A stretch of 64,000 nt of DNA from Hyaloperonospora brassicae (taxonomy: Eukaryota > Oomycota > Peronosporomycetes > Peronosporales > Peronosporaceae): positions 62,001 to 126,000 of the forward strand of contig CANTFL010001457.1 of the NCBI GenBank assembly GCA_947650285.1. Direction: 5' to 3'. Each line of letters begins with the position of its first letter. Within the stretch, counting starts at the first letter, position 1. The position numbers and the translations under genes are program-made. The notes under the pieces are model-generated. The model was not told where the DNA came from, searched no databases, and was given only the letters and a program-made list of their open reading frames with translations. Positions 32,256 to 43,430 of this stretch are shown piece after piece.

Positions 32256-32468
32256 GAAGCGAACGCTCAACCCAACCTCTCAGCGAGATCGACATCTCCC
32301 AAGGCCGTTACGAAGAGCTCAAGCCAGCCCAACCGACGGGTACACAAGGTGAGCACAAGGTTATACAGCAAGGCACGGATCGGAGTACCCCCTCCGTGAG
32401 TCGGCAAGTCTGGGCAAGTGGAAGATTGACACTCACTAAAGTAATTTTGTGAGATCGACTTCACCACA
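32256..32468 (+). repeat. Inverted 213-bp copy of the Gypsy2 LTR end
   Basis: Base by base this is the exact reverse complement of 30391-30603. It ends CTTCACCACA, the normal LTR terminus, and then AT-rich sequence begins. Either Gypsy2 inserted into the LTR of an almost identical copy, or an LTR end joined into the element's own LTR. Confidence 0.92.
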
Positions 32469-35380
32469 ATTCCTTGATCAAGGTCTTTACAGCATTGTCA
32501 ATATTGGGCATATATAGATCTGTGAGAATAGCAATGTAAATTGTCTTTATCTGCGTAGGGTATACTAAGGCAGTTACTGACGTTTGGTAGAGTCAATATT
32601 CTGGTTTTAGAATTTAATATTAGAATATTCTTTTTGTAATGGAGCGCCCTAATATTGAATATGAGTCGAAAACAGATCATGATAATAAGACAGATTTTGG
32701 TGACGTCTCGGCTGACGTAATCGCGAGCTTCAGTACCGCCGCATCATTTTATCGAACACAGTATTGCTACCTTAGTCGGGCTAACTCAACTTACAACAGT
32801 GTTTTGCCAAAAAAGCTCCATTCAGGTATATGGAAAGCGCGGTGTGCTGAATCACGCTAAAGCCGATAGAGATCACCCGATCAAAATGAGGATTGACTTA
32901 AGCACCTATGAGAAACTAGAAGGGGCAGCAGTAATTGGGCGGCTATCGTTTTTTAAATGCCGGATTATGTTAAAATAATTATATATAAGAGATCGCGTCG
33001 CTTCTGTTTATTGTTATACATCCTAAGTTAAGTTATTTTGTGCGCATATCAGCCAGTATATCAAGCTTGTAGTGAAATATATTAAATTATTTTAACAAAT
33101 CTCACAAGCTACGTCAGGCACGTATATGGGTAGAGCTTATTGGACATGTTTCCCTAAGATGACGCAGATAATTTAATTTAACGTCCTAAAAATTAAAGTT
33201 GGTACTTATTACGTGACCAAATGAACAAAAATTAAATGGCATAAGACGAAACTGGCAAGGCAATTATCACTTTTTTATATGGAATAAGACCATGTGATTT
33301 GAAGGTGTCTTATATTTCGATGCGCTATTAATCGATAAATCAAGACTAATCAATCAAAATTTCCTGCATGGCCACAGTAGTCAAAAATATCGCTAGGCGT
33401 AGTTTGTTCGAAGCACATTATACGGTCATGATATTTTGCATGATTATTTGGACCACTAATATATCAAAATATATCGGTAGAGCCAAACAGAAACAGATAG
33501 ACCGATCCTTACCAGGCCGGCCCCATAATCTATTGCAATAGATGTAAAAGAAGAATTTAGGTGGCGGGGTCGATCACACACCAATTGCTCAATATTTCCA
33601 TAGTGGCAAACAAGAAGTTTCTTATTTTAACGGAAAGCGAGTGTGCACCACTACAAAGAATGTGCACCATTCCGGAAACCATTAGACATTGTGGTGGAGT
33701 CTGGACATCTTAGATATGCGTGGATGTATGGCACTTGCAAAACATAGCTGTATTTTAATTAATAGTAAGTTTGAAATTTTACGTTCTCGAGCAGCGATTT
33801 CTTAAATGTAAAACTGAATACTATAAATTTAAGGCGTCTTGGTCTACTTGTTTAATTTATGTGGCATAAAATTGAAGGCTTGTATACCTTGCATACAAGT
33901 GAAGGCGAGATTTAAGTAATCTTTTCATCAGGTGTCAGGTCTTAGACTTCGCAAAGCCAAAGCCCCTAGAAGTCGGGCATTTTAAAGTTCTTTCGGAAAA
34001 TTCCTGGATCGGGCAGACTGATCCTGTTGTCCGAAAGAAGAGAGACCGTGCGATTAAAAACTTAAACTAAAATATCATTCATAATGGCTTGATCCTAGAG
34101 TATTCATGAAGACCTTAGGCGCATGGATTGTAAAAAATGTCAATTGTAAAAACAAAAGCACCTTTTCTCTCTGTTTAACTCTGTTTACATGACCCAAAAG
34201 TGGTTTTAATTAGTTCGTAGCATTTCAAAAAAACTTATTGCAGCCAAAGACGCTTTTTTAAGTCGCTTTCCTATTTCAACGGGCATTGGCCAAAAGACAA
34301 CAGGTGCTTCGATAATGAGCAAAAAAATTTAGGCAATCTAAAGCCGCCATCATTGGGAGCATAATGCAATTGATAATTTAAATTGTGGTTGATTAGTCGA
34401 GCGGGGAGGCGAGTAATAATATTATGCACTAGTGCAAGTGATAAATTTAATGCGTGCAATTTATATTAATCCATTTTTAGTGAATGTATACGAATTGTGC
34501 ATATATGATGAAGTAGCAGTTATATGGGTACGCGTTTTTGCTAGTTTCGTCTTCCTCTTCGCGATGATATCCAAGGTACTTCTGCAATTAAGTTGGTTCG
34601 GGTACGATTATCCTCATTATGGCAAACTATAGTAGTTGGACATAAAAAGTGAAGAAGCACGAGTTGTATAATATTTATTTGAAACCAAATGCTATACCAC
34701 TTACACCAATAAACAATTTTCTATACGACCCCCTAGTGTCTTCCGATTATTACTCGCTCTTTTCCAGATACATGCACAAGATTGTATCATAAAATTGTTT
34801 TTTGACTCATTTAAGCGGCAATGTTACACTTCGACCATGCGGTGTCTTTTCACAAGCGCCAGTATCCATATTCGAAGGTATATAATTCGCCGATGCCTCG
34901 CCCCCTTCAAACATAGTGAATCCTTGTGCAATTAGAGATGAATTAAAACCTTACTGAAGGTCTCAATTGCATTTACGTTCCATTAAGCCCCTAATCACAC
35001 CCTCACTGCGCAAAGAGATTTCGAGCTAACTTCAATCGGTGTTCATGCGTAATTTGCATTGTGTTCACCTATGCTTAAGATCCTTATGAAATCATTTTAT
35101 TGGCATGCATGCTCCTTATTCTTTCGCAGAATGTCATTTGACATTCTAATGACGCCTTTGCATGCAGATGCCAAAGCTGCATCAATCGAATTCTCGAACA
35201 AATCTTCTACTATACTCATGCTGTCGTCTACCTTCTCTCACTTTATTTTGTTTATAATACTCGTACCGACTACCGACCGTAGAATACACCAATGCTGAAT
35301 GAGAGTGGATCCAATATTAATGTGAGGGATTTAATGAAGAAGGTCTAGCCCTGTACTCGAAATAAGTAGAAAGGTCCGTG
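32469..35380. other. AT-rich stretch, nothing identified
   Basis: No frame longer than 73 codons and no recognisable motif. The composition changes sharply from the Gypsy LTR on the left. Decayed repeats too old to recognise by eye may be present. Confidence 0.6.
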
Positions 35381-35389
35381 GACACGACA

Positions 35390-36188
35390 ATGGGATCCGA
35401 TCTGAGATTGGACCCGATATGAGAGAGATCCGATTCGTAAGATAATCCGATCTCACTAAAGATGAGATCCAAGATGTAAGTCCGATCCGGGATTAAATCC
35501 GATCCAAGATCCGATATTTACATGAGCCAGGGTTGGGGAACAAATCATAAAGCCTACAATGTACAAGAGACAGAATGATTCATTGACCAACGCGTGGCGA
35601 GTGCCTTCTGCATCGATATGCTAGGTCGTAGGTTTTTTATGGAATGGCTGGCTAACATATAACCGAGATCAATTTTATTTCAAAGACAAGCGTCATCTCT
35701 TTCGGGATAAATCTTTCGCCTCCACGCGAAATTAAAAATTTGCGCCTTCGTCTACAAAAGCGGCGCACCTCGATTGTTTGGCTAGGTGCATCCGGACTCG
35801 AACAAAATAATCACAACTGCGATTGGACGCAACAATAAAGCCAGGGTGATCAAGATCGCGAGACGTCATAAGTGGTCAGAAGGTCAGGCAGATCAATATC
35901 TGTATATTGGAAAAAGGTAATTTCGTTGCGATCCAGGTAGCTTATATCGAGTACCTTTAAGTAAATTGCGATCGCGTTTAAAGCTACGTGATCACCCCGG
36001 TCCCAAACACGGTCAAGTTTAGCATCAACACGAGTTCACCGAAAAAGTGAAGCCCGCTCTACCGACGGGTTCACAAGGTGATATAGAATTGAGACGGAAT
36101 CGACGTTCCAACTCCTATGGCGCTCGTCTGGGTGCCAGTGTAGAGACGGGAACACATCAGCAAGTTTGTGAAAGCCTGCTGTACCACA
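35390..36188 (+). repeat. Decayed GATC-rich Gypsy LTR
   Basis: Dense GATCCGATCT-like sequence at 35390-35520. Later, short blocks match the Gypsy1/Gypsy2 LTR in order: GCAACAATAAAG, ATCAAGATCGCGAGACG, AGTGGTCAGAAGG, CCGACGGGTTCACAAGGTG and a final ACCACA. Orientation is plus. No attached coding region is seen. Confidence 0.65.
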
Positions 36189-37300
36189 ATACTCCTTCTC
36201 CCTAAAGTAAATATCCGTTCGACTTATTATTATACAGTGTTTAACACCTTTTTATTATTGCTATTAAATTCCGGAGCCGTCCAATCCGCTTTATCACTAT
36301 CCAAAGTTTTTATGTAGGAGGTGTCCGTGTGTTATAGTGTGTAGTAGAGCATCGATATACCACTGGTATCCTTGCGCACATACCATTCAAGTGTAACGGG
36401 GCACGCACTTAACAAATGACTGTTAAGACCTTGTGTTGATAGAGCACTAGGCTGTGTAATGTTGACGTCACGTACACGTAGGGTTGGGAAGCGCAAGAAA
36501 TAAATAGAACTAGGGAAGCTCTGTTTAAGGAATAAAGTAGAACTGTATCTAATAGATTTATATTTGTTTTATAATCCATTTTTGTCTAATTTAATCAATC
36601 TCCTATGTGGGTTTCTTTCTCGCCACCACTTGCGCGCTTCTAGCAGCGATTAGTTTTAGATTTGGTTGATGCAGCGTCTACAAAACCAATCAGTGGAGCA
36701 CATAAAGATATTACCCTCGGGGGTAATAATTCTCCAACATCACCAATTCTCGAGTAATGAAGATTGATTTATTATCGTTATAAAAACTATTCGAATAGTT
36801 GATACATTCGTATCAATAGTATGCAACTGGCTCACTTCGTCACACGAAGTGCCACAAAGCATCCCATTTGTGATCTTTTATGCCCTAATAGTGATCTACT
36901 CCAGTTCTGCCAGGTTCTAGACAACCGGTGTTTACGAAGGCTGTGATGGGAGTCGATTTTACTTAATCTTGATACCAAGTGACCTATTTCCCAATTTAGT
37001 ATTTATTATAATAAGTGAGTTGTAGAACATCTACTATCCCTTCCAACAACTCAACGATAATACTTTAAAATGAAAGAAGTGATCATATGTATACCTTTAA
37101 ATTTAGAAAATATTTCGTATTGTGAAAATAATATCACAAATGTAATTTTGTTTAAAAATATCCTCAACATTGGATGGCTCTCGATAGCTCTCACGGAAAG
37201 GAATTTAATTATAAATATATAATTTATAAAAGACTCGTATCATCTAGACAAAGATGTTAACCTTGTAAATAGCCGCAATGATTACATATATTGAAGTATG
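36189..37300. other. AT-rich stretch, nothing identified
   Basis: No frame of 60 codons or more, no repeat noticed and no motif. Confidence 0.6.
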
Positions 37301-38154
37301 TGTGTCGTAGAAATCCCCGAACGTGGTATTACCTCCTTTCGACTTGACTATAGGAGCGGCGAACCCGACGAGAGAAGCTGGAGCGTATCGAAGTCGGCAA
37401 ATTAAGGCTCTCGATCTATTGCTCGACGAGATATGACGCGACGAGCCAAGATTTAGTGAACTAAAACGCGACGAGACGAGACTGGACGAAAGAGCGAGAT
37501 GATAGCTGGTCTATCATTCTAGATAACAGTACAGGACGGGAAGGAGGATGAATGAGATCCACTTAAGGGCACTTTTCTAATCAGAATGGAATAAGAGATA
37601 ATCAATACAGAACAGAATTTTCCAAGTACAAGAAACAGGTACACTTTTGAGGTAAGTCCCTGCGTAGACTGGATTATTCCTGCTGTCGAGCCTCGATGAA
37701 CATAGCTTGTAGAGGTCTGGATTGGAAACGCCAAGAGTTAAGTCAGCTTGGCGTGGGCATTACTCGCTTCCAGCGAATGACAAGTCTCGTCCCACGTCGA
37801 GCGGTGCCCCAGTGGAAGCCACCGGTTTAAGTTTCGTCGCACGGCGAGCAAATGGGCCTTGAAGCAAGGACACCGTAAGGCTTCTAGTCGGGCGTATACC
37901 ACGCCCGGTGACCTGAAAAAGCATTAAATGTCGACGGCTTTACATTGGTACGATGTCACAGGACTAGAGGAACGGAAGCGGATGAGCTTGGGCAGTCTTC
38001 TGGAAAGGAGTGTGAGTGGTTGGAGGTACTCAGCTAGGCGAGAGCCACATCTTACCTTGAAGAGGCAATCGCGAAGCGTATTTACCCGACATACAATCCC
38101 AACTACGTCGACTCGGCGATTGCTATGTTGTTACGTTGAGACTGTATTGACACA
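37301..38154 (-). repeat. Gypsy3 3' LTR (about 854 bp)
   Basis: Its reverse complement aligns in many blocks with 61678-62650, for example CAGGTCACCGGGCG, CTCTACAAGCTATG, GCAGGGACTT, GATTATCTCTT and CTCTCGTCGGGTTC. Ends are set by where the similarity stops (TGTGTCG... / ...GACACA) and may be off by a few bases. Confidence 0.75.
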
Positions 38155-39620
38155 TATCTGACTAACTACTATACCAGAACTGGTTAGTTGCTCATCGAGC
38201 AGCGTCGGTGGTGATAGGCGTACCGAGGGGATAGTATGAGAATATGTATCGTAAAATAAATTTTCTCCGCGAGATCTTGGGTAAATCTCAGTGGGCGCTG
38301 GACGCGGCGCGAGCTCACGTTCAAGCATTTGATGTCGTTTTATATGTATGGACGTTCATTTGACATCTTGGCTCGGATTTAGCAGCTAATACCAAGGGTA
38401 AATGTTGCGGCGCGAGCGCCTTTAAGTTCAATTAGGACAAATTCCAATAAGGCATAAGTAATAATACGTAGAATGCAGGGTGTGTGCGCAGGTTGCGCGA
38501 AAGGTTTAGCGTGTACGCAAGTCGCTTCTTTGCTACGACCGCTAATGGTCTATTGAAGAGCGTACTCAAATTATCTTGCATACATTGGACACTACATTTG
38601 TAGGTAAATTTTTATCATTGAGTAATACTCCGTCTTTAAGCTTAAAACGTTGAATACCACTTCTGATCTTAGCAGCTGCTTGGAATTTCTGATTATCTTG
38701 CCTATCAGCCAGTGCGTCACGCACATGCCTTATCATATTATATTGCGTAACAACAAACTCTCTTACAAGTTTGTGAACAGCCACAGGGCCGATATCAGTA
38801 AATCAATCTATATCTCTGCCCCACTAAGCCCTGAATCACCCAGTGGTAGCGTTTACATATCGCGAGGGTGTGTGAGGACGTCCACGATGAACGTATTAAA
38901 GCTTTTAGAGAAATGAACAGGGTTGTTCAGTGCCAACTCAACGACAGTGAGCATTGGTCTTTAAGTTTTCGGCGTATCAGAGCAAACACTGATCAAGATT
39001 TAACCGATTACGCGATTCGCGCGCTTGGTGTGACCATCGGCCTACGAATGATTCACTGCAGTCTTCACTATTTTGTGTCTAGCACCTTAAAGACAGACTT
39101 CCGAAACTTCCCAGTACAGACATGATCTCTATCAAATATAACTGCCACAGGCACAGCGTCTTGTAGACACACTCGATCAATAAAGTGCGTTGCTTTACCT
39201 TCACCATCGATAGAGTCCGGGACCGCCTCTGAATGAGCCATCTTGCTCAAACATTCAACAAAGACCATAATGCCCGTATTGCATTCGAACCTTCGAAACC
39301 TAAACAAGAAATCCGTACTGATGTACCCTTAACACCCTGAGGGTATATGTATATTGGCAAGAGGTGAAGCCGTATGTGCTAAAGGTTTAAGCCGTTGCTA
39401 TGTTTTAAACGTAAGCACACATGTGCCGACTTATTTGTAGAGTTTGGTCCACCAATAAGTATGACTCACAGAGCCATAGGTTTTCTCACGACGTAGATGA
39501 CCTCTCAAAGCAGCATCGTGGGCCTTTACGGGGCACACGATGATTCGATACTTTAACCCCTCATCATGAGGGACAAATATACGAGGGTCATCCTTAACAC
39601 CTGTGCTGTCGCACAAAAGA
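38155..39620 (-). pseudogene. Gypsy3 integrase remnant
   Basis: Pieces in order: a zinc-binding region at 39431-39616 (VPHDEGLKYRI, HDAALRGHLRREKTYGSVS); a catalytic core at 39068-39307 (NTGIMVFVECLSKMAHSEAVP, FDRDHVCTGKF); and the C-terminal region at 38566-38784 (VREFVVTQYNMIRHVRDALAD, DGVLLNDKNLPTNVVS). A tail with LLDEQ reaches the LTR. The chromodomain expected after that tail is not seen. Stops and shifts separate the pieces. Confidence 0.8.
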
Positions 39621-39649
39621 TTTTGACCGATGGAATATCGATTTAGCCT

Positions 39650-41290
39650 CGCACGTTATTTTGCCGACAAATCTATGTCTAAGTCCTTTTACTTATTGCT
39701 CTTAAAAGCACGTAGTAGAGCTACAAAGTGCTCGGCTTTGGCGTATTCCGGATGGATTAGGTCAGTAACGGACGACGCCAGATTCTATAAATAAGCAAGC
39801 TCATAATCTGGAGTGCGCGATAACGCATCATTCAACAAGTTTCGCTTCCCGGTTTAAACTTTACCTCGAAGTTGTGATCTGGGAAGAAAGCTGATTAGCC
39901 CTCCTCTGAGCGATCCGAGGCGACTGTGTATAAGTGCGTAGCGACGCATGATCGTTCTAAATTACAAAGGCTTGAAGCCAAGCAGATGGGCTCTGAATTT
40001 TGACGAGAGCATACTGAATTACAAGCAGCTCTTTATCAAAACAAGGATAGTTCTGCTCTGCAGCTTTCAGCTGGCGAGATTTAAACTCGACCGCGCGCGT
40101 ATGACCATCTGGGTTATCTTGCTATAATGCACAGCCAGTGGAAAAGTCAGAAGCGTAGAGACGACATTGAAGGGATGCGCAGGATCTGGTAGAGCCAAGA
40201 TGGAGCCTGAAGAAGACTGTCTTGAACAGATATAAAAGCGTCGTTGTGTGTGCTGCCAACACCATTTCATATCATTTTAATAATGTTGGATAATCGGTAA
40301 GCCATGTATGTAGAGTTCGAACTATACTTGTGCAAGTAATTTGCGAGGCCGAGCCGCTTGCGTGAGTCCCTTTGTATTTATCGGAACCGGCCAGTCAATC
40401 GTGGGTTTAGCTCAAGGCGATAATGCTAGCATGCCTTGATTACCAACGACGCATCCATAAAAAGGAATTGTTTCAGCGCCAAAGAGACATCTGGATGCGT
40501 TCGCATACAGCTTATTAATCCGAATGCACCAAAGCACGGATCGCAAAAAATAGTATTATTGTCTATGTCAAACCAACCATTAAATGCACGACTGTAGGTT
40601 AAAAAACATTTCGATAACGTATGTGCGTATCATTCATGAGGTATGAACAATTTAGTCACGAGGCGATTTAATGCAGTCGGGCATTGGACAGGCATTGAAT
40701 TATTACAAATCACTTTCAAATTAAACCACTTGGGGTGATAACTAAGTTGGCGGGATATCGCTGGCTCGCATGAGCAAATGGTAAGATCCATCAAAAATGC
40801 CAAGTGCGCTGAATCTGGTACATACAAGCATGGTATTTTTTGATCCCATGTTTTTAAGAAATAGGTTTCTAGTCTAATGTGTTGGCCGCATTAACTTTTT
40901 GTAAGCGTGGACAACGCGCCACTTACCATTCGGCTAACTAACACAGAATGTGTCCGTGTAATGGGGAATCTTACCCTCCCTAAACATTCCTGCCGCGTGC
41001 TTAGAACAAAAGAAGTTGTACGTGACGTCACACTGTTCGTTCGGCAAGGATTACTGTCGTGTATCGTAGTACTTGACCCCAGGAATGAGGTCAATTTCTA
41101 GATAACCGTCCCTATCGAAAGATAAAAAGGACGGCGGGTCATGACACATAACGTCCTTTAATTCCTTAACTAATTGGTGGGAGGAATTCATGGGATTACA
41201 AGGATTGCAGATACACTCTGGGCATCGAGTACCATCATCGTGTCTTCATGGATAGACTCGTCCATGAGTGATAAAAAGTTTAGCTCGGGT
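39650..41290 (-). pseudogene. Gypsy3 RT and RNase H remnant
   Basis: The start of RT is near 41080-41180 (LVKELKDVMCHDPPS, EIDLIPGVK). A later piece near 40630-40700 reads LNRLVTKLFIPHE. The place where the catalytic aspartates should follow (about 40600) no longer shows them. NYLHKYSSN appears near 40330. RNase H follows near 39820-40260 (ILALPDPAHPFNVV, KSRQLKAAEQNYP, DKELLVIQYALVK, NDHASLRTYTQSP). Many shifts. Confidence 0.78.
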
Positions 41291-41949
41291 CTATTCGAAT
41301 GACCACAAGATCCGACAAAATGCTTGACCTAAAGGCTTGACCAAAATTTTCATCAGACATTTCGTCTATATCAAACAAAGCATTTAAAGATGGAAATTCG
41401 AATGGCTGATACTGCCATTAACTTGACCCGTCACTCCATTGACAAGTGTGTATTGTATACTACTACTAATATTAATATGCAACGACAAGGACGCTTTGCG
41501 TTTTAAAATTGCTTTCTGACATTTCCGTCGTGTTGCTGACGAGATCTTACACCTCATACAAGTCGGGGCTAGGGTGCCTTTGGTTTATCGCTAATCATAA
41601 CGTGCTCTATATGAGAGCTGATGTCCTGACCGACATCTAGTGAGTTTTTTCTAAACTTATAAACTTCACTCGGTGGATTTATATGTGCCACTTCACGCAC
41701 ATCAAGCGAGCTCTGCTCGAGATGTCCCAGCTCTAAGCCATTTATGATTGCGGCATTTAGTGATCCATTATCACCATGAGCATCACCCAACAGAATAATT
41801 GACGCATCACCATCCATTGATGAGTCTAGCTCAGGACTTACATCTTTGAGATATTTGGTGTCAAGTAACTTCGACAAATTAATACCCAAAACTATCCAAT
41901 CCAGGCAGTGAATCGCTCTAATGAACTTTTGTTACAGCAGAAGAGGGTT

Positions 41950-42330
41950 CATGTCTCTCCAAAGATCCACCAGGAACCGTGCGCATGGCGTCTCAGGTCT
42001 TCAGTTCCAACCAATCCATGGCTCATGGCGTTACAGCCAGACCATTCCCAAAATGAAATCATACCTCGAGTCTAAGTCAAGGACTAAGCAGCGTTCCCTG
42101 CTATTAAAGTCCAAGAAGATCACGCATGTATTGATTGGAATTTGTTGGCGAATAGACACACGTTCCTGTCTCCAGACGAACTGTGATATTTCCACTATCG
42201 TGCGCTTTCAGCACCTCAGTGTACGGCGGACTCCTAATCAGGGGATGACGACGAACATTTTTTTGGATTCCCCAGGATCGATGAGAATCGTCCAGTTTAG
42301 ACACACCCGTTTTTTGTTGCTTCAACTACA
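41950..42330 (-). pseudogene. Gypsy3 protease remnant
   Basis: Readable pieces are LIDPGESKK near 42290, where DSGAS would be expected, then NVRRHPLIRSP, LKAHDSGNITVRLETGT (42104-42325), and CLVLDLDSRYDFILGMVWL followed by RHEPWIGW near 41990-42090. These are the usual protease blocks of this Gypsy lineage. The active-site Ser is changed to Pro and the frame is broken. Confidence 0.75.
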
Positions 42331-42499
42331 AGCTATCGTGACTTGCAAGTACGATCAGTGTTATATAGCACATGCTGTAGAAGGATAAGCTTTGTTATTA
42401 TCCCTGAGGTACAACAAAACCCAGTTCATCTCCAGTTAGTCAGCCCGGACCTTTAGGGAGCGTACGTTTTACCTTGACTAAACAGAATTTTAGATGTTG

Positions 42500-43430
42500 G
42501 AAGGGATTTGACCCTTAAGAGCATGTCTCTACTTGCATAATAGGCATTCGAGTCGCAAGTGTTTAATAATTTTGCACGTATTGTAACGACGGGTGACGCG
42601 TTTCTGTTCTGCGACTTGAATCACACCTTCCTTCTGACCATCAATTTTACCATTGATATGTTCCATACGTTTATTACAAGAGAAAGCTGAGGTGATCGTA
42701 GAGCTGAAGATTGCTCGGGCAAAGCTTAGGTTATACGCATTCCAACCAAAAATAGCCAGTTTTAAGTTGTAGTTCACATTGTGCGCTATCTCGACAGCCT
42801 CTTATATAGTATTGGGGTGGAATGTAAAGGATTCAGTTCTGTCGTGACCAGGACAAATACAATTTATAAACACCGTCACATAGACTACCTCTGGGTGATG
42901 GTCGTTCTGCGTAGAAGCTAGGATTTTCCTCAAGACTTGGACACAATTTGACAGCTCATTTTTGTTCTAACGAGCAGATAGGAATCGTGATCGCACCCGA
43001 TATGCCTAGTTAGATGGCACAATATTGGGAATAGCCTAAAGCGTATATTTTTACATGTGAGGAAGTAGTCATCAATGGATGCGCTTCACGTTGTGTTTAC
43101 TTCCTTGCTCTCCCAGCGAGCTTTCTGATCGCCGCCGCGACCAGCCAAGAATCGGTTGTATCATACCCGACCTATGGTTTTCTTCTACCTCGCTGATCCA
43201 GAGGATGAGGTTCTCTCCTTCTTACCCGATAAAGTTAATGTCTAAATTGACTGGCTGAGGCTAAGCCCTTCATCTAATACATCCACAAAGCGTGTAGGCA
43301 TAGCCAACGCCAATTTGGCTTCGCACTGCTTAACAACGGACTTTTTAGATTCCATAAATCCGTCGAGACGTGCGTTTAACATGTCCGGGCATTGCGACAC
43401 GAAGAAATCCACATTCAATGGGTTCAAAGC
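42500..43430 (-). pseudogene. Gypsy3 gag remnant
   Basis: EGENLILWISEVE near 43200 and VYVTVFINC...HDRTESFTFHP near 42800-42900 fit the capsid-like gag of oomycete Gypsy elements. RYNTCKIIKHLRLEC near 42550 looks like a zinc knuckle that lost its first Cys. A 61-codon piece at 43242-43427 (ARLDGFMESKKSVVKQCEAKL) probably holds the N-terminal part. Frame broken throughout. Confidence 0.7.

Larger units (their letters stand above)
37301..43430 (-). mobile_element. Decayed Ty3/Gypsy element Gypsy3 (single RNase H lineage)
   Basis: From right to left: gag, protease, RT, RNase H, integrase, then the LTR at 37301-38154. The parts occur in the right order on the minus strand with many stops and shifts. 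The RNase H region is of the ordinary single type and keeps NDHASLRT, so this lineage differs from Gypsy1/Gypsy2. No 5' LTR could be found to the right of 43430. Confidence 0.82.

Noticed and set aside
30392..32467. Identical 66-codon frames in both arms of the inverted repeat
   Set aside because: They are the same LTR sequence read twice, opposite to element transcription, and have no protein features.
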